Positions 6,951 to 12,673 of a stretch of 12,673 bases of DNA are shown in pieces. This stretch comes from Candidatus Krumholzibacteriia bacterium (GTDB lineage Bacteria > Krumholzibacteriota > Krumholzibacteriia > LZORAL124-64-63). The position numbers and the translations under genes are program-made. The DNA is taken from assembly GCA_016744275.1 (NCBI GenBank), contig JADGEP010000074.1:1-12673 (forward strand). The letters run 5' to 3'. Below the pieces are notes generated by a model that did no database searches, was not told the DNA's origin, and worked only from the letters and a program-made list of their open reading frames with translations. Every line of letters starts with the position of its first letter. Positions within the stretch are counted from its first letter, which is position 1.

Positions 6951-8819
6951 TCAGTCGAGCAATTCTTCCACTTGGTCAATCAATGAACCAAACAGCGCGA
7001 CCACATCTTCCATGGGTCGGCTGGTGGCCATGTCCACTCCACCGAGCAGGATGGTTTCGACCGGATATTTGCTGCATCCGGAACGCAGGATATCCAGGTA
7101 CTGTTCCCGGTCGCTATCGCCACCGGCGAGCACCTTGCGCGACAGAGCAACCGCCGCCGAATACGCCGTGGCGTACTGGTACACGTAGTAGTTGTAGAAG
7201 AAGTGCGGGATGCGGGTCCAGGTCAAGGGACTGCGCACGATGTCGAAGGCGGCCTCGGGGCCCCAGTACTTGTGCAGCAGCTCCTGGTACAGCGCACCGA
7301 GAGAGTCGGCGGTCAGGGTTTGCCCCTCTTCGCCCATCACGTGAATACGGTGTTCGAATTCGGCGAACATGGTTTGGCGGAAGACCGTGTTGTTGATCTG
7401 CGACAAGTGATAGTCCAGCAGGTACAACTTGCGTTCAGGCGAGTCGCTGGTCTTCAGCAGGTGGTCCATGACCAGCAGCTCATTGAAAGTCGAAGCCACC
7501 TCAGCCGTGAAAATGGGATAGTCGCCATACACGTAGGGCTGATGGTTGACCGACAACCACGAATGCATGGAATGGCCCAGCTCGTGGGCCAGGGTGAAAG
7601 TATCGCCCAATTGTTCGGCCCAGTTCAGCAGGATGTACGGCGGCGTATCGTAGACACCATTGCTATAGCCGCCACTGCGCTTGCCGACGTTTTCGTGCAC
7701 GTCGATCCAGCCACCATCGATGCCGCCCTTGACGGTTTTGAGGTAGTCTTCGCCCAGGGGTTTGAAGGCTTCCATCAACATGGTGCAGGCCGCGTCGTAT
7801 TCGAATTTGAATTCACCTTTGCCGAACAGAGGCACCGAGAGGTCGAATTCCTGCAAATCAGCCAGTCCCAGCACGCGCTTTTTCAGAACTGTGTAGCGGT
7901 GGATCGTATCGAAGTTACCCGACACCGTATCGACCAGGGAATGGAACACCTGAGGCGGCACGCCATCCGGATGCAGGGCGGCCTCGAGGGTGCCCTCGTG
8001 TTGCCGGGCGCTGGCGAAGAATACGTGGTTTTTCACGTTGGCGTCCATGTTGGCCGCCAGGGTATTTCGCATGCCGCCGTAAGCATCCAGGAATTTGTTG
8101 AAGGCCGCCTGCCGCACTTCGCGATGCCGCGATTTGATGAATTTGTAGTAGCGCGCCTTGGTCAATGCCAGCTCGTTGCCGTTTTCATCATCGATGGATT
8201 CGAACTGCAGATCAGCATTGTCGAAGGCGTTAAAAACCTGACCGGCGCCGCGGGCCATGAGGCCGGCACTGGCCAGCAGAGCTTCCTGTTCGGCCGACAG
8301 GGTGTGGGCCCGCCCCCGGTGGATGTTGTGAAAGAAATGCTCATACAGGGCGAGGCCCTTTTCTTCGGCGATCAGTTCCTGCAGGCGCTCGGGCGCGATC
8401 TCCAACAACTCGGATTCGAACCAGCTCACGGCCTCCGAAAATCGGACCGCCAGACTGGAGACCCGCCCCTTGCGGGCGGTGTTTTCCCCGATGCGGGTGT
8501 CTTCATCGCTCTTCATGCCCGCAAATACCAGTGCCTTTTCCAATTCCCGCTGTTCGATGTGGATGGCCTCGATGGTGGCCAACAGGCCCGCACCAGACTG
8601 TGCCAGGGTGCCCTGAAACGCTGCCAATCCGGGCAATGCCTCTTCCACTTTAGCGAAGCAGGCTTCCCAGCTCTCCCAATCAGGGAAGATCAACTCCAGC
8701 TTCCACTTGAAGCGGTCGTCAATATCCTTGCGTTCGGACAGATCGGCCCCACCGCCAGCGCCGTGGAAGGGTCGGTCCAAAGGGCGGTTCGGAGCATTGC
8801 GGAAGCTGAAGTCGGCCAT
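6951..8819 (-). CDS. pepF: Oligoendopeptidase F (M3 family zinc metallopeptidase)
   Basis: A cytoplasmic zinc endopeptidase that cuts short peptides, probably in peptide turnover. It has 622 residues, close to the ~600 usual for PepF, and no signal peptide. The zinc site is HELGH at residues 412-416 (bases 7572-7586), and the third ligand is Glu440 in FTAEVASTFNELLV, the spacing expected for M3 peptidases. Near the C-terminus, His539 followed by a tyrosine-rich run (FFYNYYVYQYATAY) matches the substrate-binding segment of the family. An N-terminal helical domain precedes the catalytic part. The start used is ATG 8819, preceded by GAGG. The open frame extends to a TTG at 8858, but the predicted transcription start near 8868 leaves almost no leader for it. 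The nearest relatives are probably the M3B PepF/PepB types, and the precise substrate is not visible. Confidence 0.95.
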   Translation of the reverse strand: MADFSFRNAPNRPLDRPFHGAGGGADLSERKDIDDRFKWKLELIFPDWESWEACFAKVEEALPGLAAFQGTLAQSGAGLLATIEAIHIEQRELEKALVFAGMKSDEDTRIGENTARKGRVSSLAVRFSEAVSWFESELLEIAPERLQELIAEEKGLALYEHFFHNIHRGRAHTLSAEQEALLASAGLMARGAGQVFNAFDNADLQFESIDDENGNELALTKARYYKFIKSRHREVRQAAFNKFLDAYGGMRNTLAANMDANVKNHVFFASARQHEGTLEAALHPDGVPPQVFHSLVDTVSGNFDTIHRYTVLKKRVLGLADLQEFDLSVPLFGKGEFKFEYDAACTMLMEAFKPLGEDYLKTVKGGIDGGWIDVHENVGKRSGGYSNGVYDTPPYILLNWAEQLGDTFTLAHELGHSMHSWLSVNHQPYVYGDYPIFTAEVASTFNELLVMDHLLKTSDSPERKLYLLDYHLSQINNTVFRQTMFAEFEHRIHVMGEEGQTLTADSLGALYQELLHKYWGPEAAFDIVRSPLTWTRIPHFFYNYYVYQYATAYSAAVALSRKVLAGGDSDREQYLDILRSGCSKYPVETILLGGVDMATSRPMEDVVALFGSLIDQVEELLD

Positions 8820-8874
8820 GGGATCCTCGATGCAGAAGGAGTAGAGATGTCGCAGCAAATCAATTCAGATTGGT

Positions 8875-8903
8875 AGAATAGAGCAAGAAATGCGCCTTGC
8901 CAA
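8875..8903 (-). promoter_or_regulatory. Sigma-70-type promoter of pepF
   Basis: On the minus strand TTGGCA (8903-8898) is followed by a 17-base spacer and TATTCT (8880-8875). The expected start near 8868 gives a leader of about 49 bases to the ATG at 8819. It makes pepF independent of the CheR operon upstream. Confidence 0.65.
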
Positions 8904-8945
8904 TACCGGGCCTACCAAAAAGGAGACGCGGTGGTCGGGGCTTCG

Positions 8946-9335
8946 TCAATTCTCCGTTGGAACGGTGTCGCAGCTGAAGCAGCTGGCCACATCATCGCGG
9001 AACGATTCCATGTTGATGGGCTTGGGAATGAACCTGGTGGCGCCCAGCTCCAGGAGGTCGGAAATCTCCGAGATTCCCACCGCGCCGGAAGTGATCAGGA
9101 TGGGCAAGTCAGGTAGGGATTTGTCCCGCCTGATCGTGGCGATCAGCTGACGTCCATCCAGAATCGTCATGTTGATGTCGGTGATCAGCAAATCAAAATC
9201 ATGGTTGCAGCGCAGAGCGTCCAGGGCGTAGATCCCGTCGCTGGCAAAGTGCACCTCGCACGCGAGGGGTTCAAGAGCCTTGGCGATCACGTTGCGCATC
9301 ATCGAGTCATCATCCACTGCGAGAATTCTGGTCAT
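8946..9335 (-). CDS. Single-domain response regulator (CheY-like)
   Basis: A 129-residue protein made of one receiver domain and nothing else, so its output must be through protein contact, as in CheY. The acidic pocket is Asp8-Asp9-Asp10, the phosphoacceptor is Asp53 (LLITDIN), the switch residue is Thr82 or Ser83 (ILITSGA), and the conserved lysine is Lys105 (FIPKP). All residues needed for phosphorylation are present. The ATG at 9335 has a GGGGG ribosome site. It is the third gene of a minus-strand operon, 20 bp after cheR. The cognate kinase is not in the window, so the phosphodonor is unknown. Confidence 0.93.
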   Translation of the reverse strand: MTRILAVDDDSMMRNVIAKALEPLACEVHFASDGIYALDALRCNHDFDLLITDINMTILDGRQLIATIRRDKSLPDLPILITSGAVGISEISDLLELGATRFIPKPINMESFRDDVASCFSCDTVPTEN

Positions 9336-9355
9336 GAAATCATCCCCCTGATTTC

Positions 9356-10219
9356 CTAGTCGTTTTTGATATACACCGCCGGCATCACGTAGTCCCAGGG
9401 CGTTTCATCCCGGCCCAGGGTTTCCGAATGACCGATGAACAGGTGTCCACCCGGCACTGTGTGTTGGTAATACTTGGCGACCAGCGTATTGCGGGTCTCA
9501 CGGTCAAAATAGATCATCACGTTGCGGCAAAACACCGCATCGAATTGTTTTTGGAAGGGAAACTTGGCGTCCATCAGATTATGGCGCCGGTAAACGATGT
9601 TTTGCCGCACTTCGTCGGTGACCCTCAAGTCGCCCGCAGCGGTTTTGGCAAAGTACCGGTTGCGCATGGCCGGAGGCAGTTGCGCCACGCCATCCGGTTC
9701 ATATTCGCCGGTCATGGCCGTGCGCAAGGCCGTCGCCGAAATGTCCGTCGCCAGCAGCATCGGCTTCCAACGGTCAAAACGATGGCCAAAAAACTCCTTC
9801 ATCAACATCATCAACGTATACGGTTCCTGGCCGGACGAACACCCAGCGCACCAGATGCGCAACCCAATGTCGCCGGTCGCCTCCCGGCGGGCCACGGCCG
9901 CTGGCAGGACGGTGTTGGCGAAATAGTCGAAATGGGCCTTCTCGCGATAGAAGAAAGTGTGGTTGGTGGAAATCCGGTTGGCCAATTCGTCCAATCCTTC
10001 GCCGGAACGGTCGGCCGTCAGCCAATCGTAGTAAGAGCGAAAGTCGGCAAAATTGCGTTCGCGCAAAACCTTTTGCAGACGCCCCACGACCAGGGTTTTC
10101 TTCTGTTCGGTCAGGTTGATGCCGAAGCGGTCGTAGACCAGCTTGCGGATGGCCTCAAAGTCCTGACTGGATATCCGCTCGGCTACAGAGTTGTCTGGCA
10201 ATTGGATTGCGTTGGACAT
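9356..10219 (-). CDS. cheR: CheR-type protein-glutamate O-methyltransferase
   Basis: CheR methylates glutamates in chemoreceptor signalling helices using S-adenosylmethionine, setting adaptation. It has 287 residues, the normal length. The N-terminal helical domain (about 16-80) is followed by the signature ISTNHTFFYRE (83-92). The SAM-binding motif is IWCAGCSSGQEPYT (122-135), with Gln131 where many homologues have Glu, a common variant. LATDIS (156-161) carries the acidic residue contacting the ribose, and FCRNVMIYFD (230-239) and GGHLFIGHSE (257-266) follow. All core motifs are intact. It lies between two receiver genes, 14 bp after one and 20 bp before the other. No CheB, CheA, CheW or chemoreceptor is adjacent, so the substrate is elsewhere or may not be a classical chemoreceptor. 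Confidence 0.95.
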   Translation of the reverse strand: MSNAIQLPDNSVAERISSQDFEAIRKLVYDRFGINLTEQKKTLVVGRLQKVLRERNFADFRSYYDWLTADRSGEGLDELANRISTNHTFFYREKAHFDYFANTVLPAAVARREATGDIGLRIWCAGCSSGQEPYTLMMLMKEFFGHRFDRWKPMLLATDISATALRTAMTGEYEPDGVAQLPPAMRNRYFAKTAAGDLRVTDEVRQNIVYRRHNLMDAKFPFQKQFDAVFCRNVMIYFDRETRNTLVAKYYQHTVPGGHLFIGHSETLGRDETPWDYVMPAVYIKND

Positions 10220-10233
10220 CCGGGTTGGGCCTT

Positions 10234-10641
10234 TCAGGTTGCCTGTGGCACGTCGAGATCCAGGTCGACCAGAGTCGCCATGAATTTCTGTTTTTCAATG
10301 GGCTTGACGACATAGCCATCGGCAGCCGAACTGAACGCCTGCTGGATGTTGTCGTGATCTTCCAGAGCCGTGGTCATGACCACCTTCGCTCCCTGTCCTC
10401 GGTGCAAGCCGTGCTTCTCTTCCAGCTCGCGGATCAGTCCGAGGGCTTCCTGGCCCCCCATGCCGGGCATCATGATATCCAGGCAAATCAGGTCGTAGTA
10501 AGCGCCCAATTCCAGGGCGGTGCGTACAGCCTCAACGGCTTCGTTGCCATTGATGGCCACGTCAGCTCCTCCGAGTGGCTCCAGGTAGCGGCACAAGAGA
10601 CGGCGGCTGATAAAATCGTCCTCAACTACGAGAATGTGCAT
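10234..10641 (-). CDS. Single-domain response regulator (receiver protein)
   Basis: A 135-residue receiver protein, first gene of the receiver/CheR/receiver operon. The start is ATG 10641, which places MHILVVEDD at the N-terminus as in most receivers and has an AAAAGG site upstream. A longer frame to 10686 adds nonconserved residues. The acidic pocket is Glu7-Asp8-Asp9, the phosphoacceptor is Asp55 (LICLDIMMPG), the switch residues are Thr90/Thr91 and the lysine is Lys113 (YVVKP). It carries an acidic insert-like region (RELEEKHGLHRGQGAK) before the switch strand, absent from the other receiver, so the two are not recent duplicates. No output domain is present. Confidence 0.92.
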   Translation of the reverse strand: MHILVVEDDFISRRLLCRYLEPLGGADVAINGNEAVEAVRTALELGAYYDLICLDIMMPGMGGQEALGLIRELEEKHGLHRGQGAKVVMTTALEDHDNIQQAFSSAADGYVVKPIEKQKFMATLVDLDLDVPQAT

Positions 10642-10724
10642 GGTCGATCCTTTTCTTTCCCCCGGCTGGGCAGCAGGGAACCTCAATGCGGCCAGATGCG
10701 TATGCTTCCGGTGTGCTTTGATTA

Positions 10725-10751
10725 TGATCGGCTACACTTACAGCCCCTTGA
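10725..10751 (-). promoter_or_regulatory. Candidate sigma-28 (FliA)-like promoter of the CheR operon
   Basis: On the minus strand TCAA (10751-10748) is followed by exactly 15 bases and GCCGATCA (10732-10725). The FliA consensus is TAAA-N15-GCCGATAA, so three of four and seven of eight positions match. FliA controls flagellar and chemotaxis genes in many bacteria, which agrees with a CheR operon, but the window gives no evidence that this organism has flagella. The leader would be about 77 bases. Confidence 0.35.
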
Positions 10752-10777
10752 ATAATTCTTTAGTCTCGTTGGTATGC

Positions 10778-10807
10778 TTGGTGTTTGATGGCCAGCGGGC
10801 TTATCAT
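10778..10807 (+). promoter_or_regulatory. Candidate sigma-70 promoter of the djlA-like/mutM pair
   Basis: TTGGTG at 10778-10783 and TATCAT at 10802-10807 are separated by 18 bases. The predicted start near 10814 gives a leader of about 50 bases. A second candidate is an extended -10, TGGTATGCT, at 10770-10778, with TTGAAT at 10748-10753 at a longer 19-base spacing. It shares its upstream element with the FliA-like site on the other strand. Both matches are moderate. Confidence 0.35.
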
Positions 10808-10864
10808 GTGCAGGCTTCGCTGGCTAAGCTGCGAACAGACAGATTCTCTAACCTGAGGTACAAC

Positions 10865-11644
10865 ATGGGTTTGCTCGGTACATTGCTCGGAGGCGGGCTG
10901 GGTTTCATGCTTGGTGGTCCATTGGGGGCCATCATCGGCGGAGCGCTGGGCTCCAACGTCGACATCAAAGGCAGCGCTTCACAGGGGCATCCTGGCGCGC
11001 GTCGACCAGGTTCGGCCCGCATGGGGTACAACCCACTGCACGCCCAACAAACATTCCTGATCGCCATGATCAGCCTGTCGGCAAAAGTGGCCAAGGCCGA
11101 TGGCACCGTCTCGCCCGCCGAAGTGGCCAGCTTCGACAACTTTTTGAAGATGCAGCTGAACATGGGCGCGGCCGAGCGCCGGGTGGCTTCGCAGATATTC
11201 AATGAAGCGCGCGACTCGGACATTCCGGCCGAAGAGTTTGCCCGGCAAATCCGGCAGATTCTCGTGGGGCAACCGGCGCGCATGCGCGACCTCATTTCAT
11301 TGTTGATGAGCATCGCTATGGCCGACGGGCATCTGCACCCGGCGGAAGAAAGCCTGATCAAATCCATCGCCTCGACCATGGGCCTCGGCCCCCGCGACTA
11401 CGATGAAGCGGTGGGCATGTTCAACCCGCGTGCCAATACCGAGACTTCCTATGCGGTGCTCGGCGTGGCCCGTGACGCCACCGACGCCGAGGTCAAAAAG
11501 GCCTACCGCGCCCTGGCCAAGGAATACCATCCGGACGTCGTGACCAACAAAGGCATGGGCGAGGACTTCCAAAAATTCGCCGCCGAAAAAATGCGCGCCG
11601 TGAACTCTGCCTACGACGCGGTCAAGGATGAAAGGAAGCTCTAG
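10865..11644 (+). CDS. DjlA-like protein: TerB domain plus C-terminal J domain
   Basis: A 259-residue J-domain co-chaperone, expected to stimulate DnaK ATPase at the membrane. The ATG at 10865 is preceded by TGAGGT with good spacing. Residues 1-32 form a glycine-rich hydrophobic segment of GxxxG steps (LLGGGLGFMLGGPLGAIIGG), like a glycine-zipper membrane helix. A short basic linker covers 40-58. A TerB/DjlA-type helical domain covers about 60-185, with KADG and MADG loops near 77-80 and 151-154. A J domain covers about 194-256, with the essential HPD motif at 222-224. The order membrane segment, TerB, J domain is that of E. coli DjlA (271 residues). Residues 10642-10864 upstream are non-coding; an in-frame extension there lacks any conserved sequence. 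It overlaps the mutM start by one base. Confidence 0.88.
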   Translation: MGLLGTLLGGGLGFMLGGPLGAIIGGALGSNVDIKGSASQGHPGARRPGSARMGYNPLHAQQTFLIAMISLSAKVAKADGTVSPAEVASFDNFLKMQLNMGAAERRVASQIFNEARDSDIPAEEFARQIRQILVGQPARMRDLISLLMSIAMADGHLHPAEESLIKSIASTMGLGPRDYDEAVGMFNPRANTETSYAVLGVARDATDAEVKKAYRALAKEYHPDVVTNKGMGEDFQKFAAEKMRAVNSAYDAVKDERKL

Positions 11645-12465
11645 TGCCTGAACTGCCGGAAGTGGAAAACGTAGGCCGGGCGCTGAAAGGCAACCTGCAG
11701 GGACAAGAACTGACCGGCCTGCAAGTGAACTTCGCAGGTGTGTTGGGACAGAGCCCACGGGCGACCCGCAAAGCGCTGGTGGGCAAGACCTTGACCAACG
11801 TACACCGCCATGGGAAATACCTGGTTTTGGCCTTCGGTGAAGAACCGGACGCCGCCTATCTGATGGTGCACCTGCGCATGACGGGGCAGTTTTTCATCCT
11901 GGAAGAATACGTGCCCGACAAGCACGTGCACCTGGTATTTGAATTCCCGGATGCGCCGCCGGTCTATTACCGTGATGTGCGCAAATTTGGGCGCCTGGAA
12001 TTGGTGGCTGATGCCCACGCCTCAGAAGAGTTGGCCCACGTTGGGCCCGACATGATGACCGTGCGTTTTGCCGACTGGCACCAACGCATCGCCCACCGCA
12101 CGGCGCCCATCAAATCGTTGTTGTTGAATCAGGGCATCGCGGCGGGATTGGGCAATATCTATGTTGACGAAAGCCTGTTTCTGGCGGGCGTGCACCCCTT
12201 GGCGCGGCCCTGTGACCTGGATGAAGAAGTGCTGCGGGATGTGCTCAAGCGGGGCAAGGCCGTGATGCGATTGGCCATTGACCATGGCGGCACGACGTTT
12301 CTAAACTTCACTAATTTTTACGGCAAGCCCGGGAATTTCAAACGTAAGCTGCGGGTGTACGGCCGGGGCGGCGAACCCTGCCGCGATTGCGGGGCATCCC
12401 TGGAGAAGATCGTGATCGGCGGGCGTTCATCCGTGTTTTGCGGGGAATGCCAGGGCGGCATATAG
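11644..12465 (+). CDS. mutM: Formamidopyrimidine-DNA glycosylase (Fpg/MutM)
   Basis: A base-excision repair enzyme that removes 8-oxoguanine and ring-opened purines and cuts the abasic site. It has 273 residues, the standard length. The GTG at 11644 must be the start because the catalytic proline follows it directly (PELPEVENV, Pro2 acting as the nucleophile after Met removal, with Glu3 beside it). Lys58 in HGKYL matches the essential Lys57 of E. coli. IAAGLGNIYVDE is the helix-two-turn-helix DNA-binding segment. The C-terminal zinc finger uses Cys246, Cys249, Cys266 and Cys269, and Arg261 in GGRSS inserts beside the lesion. All key residues are present. The start overlaps the djlA-like stop in the sequence TAGTG, so translation is probably coupled. 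Confidence 0.97.
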   Translation: MPELPEVENVGRALKGNLQGQELTGLQVNFAGVLGQSPRATRKALVGKTLTNVHRHGKYLVLAFGEEPDAAYLMVHLRMTGQFFILEEYVPDKHVHLVFEFPDAPPVYYRDVRKFGRLELVADAHASEELAHVGPDMMTVRFADWHQRIAHRTAPIKSLLLNQGIAAGLGNIYVDESLFLAGVHPLARPCDLDEEVLRDVLKRGKAVMRLAIDHGGTTFLNFTNFYGKPGNFKRKLRVYGRGGEPCRDCGASLEKIVIGGRSSVFCGECQGGI

Positions 12466-12488
12466 CGCCGCCCCGCTGCACTGATTAC

Positions 12489-12673
12489 TCAATCCAATCC
12501 CATCAAAACCCGCGCGTGCTTGGGCGCCGGCGAACCGAATGACAACAGTTCGTCGTGGAATTTCCGCAGGTCAATCTTGCCCCCATTTTGGGCCTCATAA
12601 TCCTGCCGGATGCGGTTGATTTCCAGATTGCCCACATAGTAGGTCGACAGTTGGGTGCTGGTCAGGCTGGCTC
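12489..12673 (-). CDS. DUF885 family protein, C-terminal fragment (runs off window)
   Basis: Only the last 60 residues are in the window. The stop TGA is at 12489-12491 and the gene continues past 12673. The segment includes STQLSTYYVGNLEINRIR and KIDLRKFHDELLSFGSPAP, which matches the conserved C-terminus of DUF885 proteins (usual form YxxG...I..LR followed by FD.REFHD..L..G..P). DUF885 proteins are often exported and thought to be zincin-like metallohydrolases, but the catalytic region is outside the window. It is convergent with mutM, with 23 bases between them. Confidence 0.75.
   Translation of the reverse strand, partial: ASLTSTQLSTYYVGNLEINRIRQDYEAQNGGKIDLRKFHDELLSFGSPAPKHARVLMGLD

Noticed and set aside
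7203..8876. Long plus-strand open frame of 557 codons opposite pepF
   Set aside because: It is fully antisense to a gene with an intact metal site and family length. Its translation shows no recognisable domain, and GC-rich coding strands commonly leave such open shadow frames.
9428..10315. Plus-strand open frame of 295 codons opposite cheR
   Set aside because: Antisense to a gene with all CheR motifs. No family resemblance and no ribosome site.
10634..10864. N-terminal extension of the DjlA-like frame to 10634
   Set aside because: Upstream codons show no conserved pattern, would overlap the receiver start on the other strand, and the ATG at 10865 has a good ribosome site and begins at the hydrophobic segment.
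12453..12473. Possible terminator hairpin (GGGCGGC / GCCGCCC, 7-bp stem) at the end of mutM
   Set aside because: The stop codon lies in the loop and there is no T tract on either side. The GC content makes chance pairing likely.

Overview
The window is 12.7 kb of GC-rich, densely coded bacterial chromosome. It holds eleven complete genes and one partial gene and has no tRNA, rRNA, CRISPR array, IS element or phage gene that I can see. The large secreted protein ends in an NPFNP-containing FlgD-like C-terminal domain. The ECF sigma factor sits beside an unusual membrane protein and a HEAT-repeat protein. Both features suggest the FCB side of the bacterial tree, such as Krumholzibacteriota, Eisenbacteria or relatives, or Gemmatimonadota. 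This placement is inferred from domain style and no marker gene proves it.

Layout. (1) 38-2698, plus strand: a three-gene operon with an ECF sigma factor, a single-pass membrane protein in the anti-sigma position, and an exported HEAT-repeat protein. It has a possible ECF-type promoter in front and ends at a perfect 14-bp stem-loop terminator. (2) 2702-6205, minus strand: a 1141-residue secreted protein with its own good sigma-70-type promoter. Six ~100-residue ASH/HYDIN-type Ig-like repeats lie between two copies of another domain, followed by a fibronectin-III-like domain and a C-terminal FlgD-like domain. (3) 6248-8903, minus strand: an oligoendopeptidase F (M3 metallopeptidase) with its own promoter, followed after 31 bp by a small membrane-anchored protein of unknown function. 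(4) 8946-10751, minus strand: a compact receiver / CheR / receiver operon with no CheA, CheB, CheW or chemoreceptor beside it. A sequence resembling a sigma-28 (FliA) promoter lies upstream. (5) 10778-12465, plus strand: a DjlA-like protein (TerB plus J domain) whose stop codon overlaps the GTG start of mutM. (6) 12489-12673, minus strand: the last 60 residues of a DUF885 protein running off the window.

How the parts fit. The first block looks like an envelope-signalling module in which a membrane protein controls a sigma factor. The second encodes a surface or secreted product. The fourth looks like a sensory adaptation or signalling unit that must work with partners elsewhere. PepF, MutM and the DjlA-like protein are housekeeping functions. 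No stretch over 300 bases lacks a gene. The largest gap is the 223-bp divergent region 10642-10864. I see no clearly new defence or mobile system. The most unusual items are the architecture of the secreted protein, the sigma/membrane/HEAT module and the orphan CheR operon.
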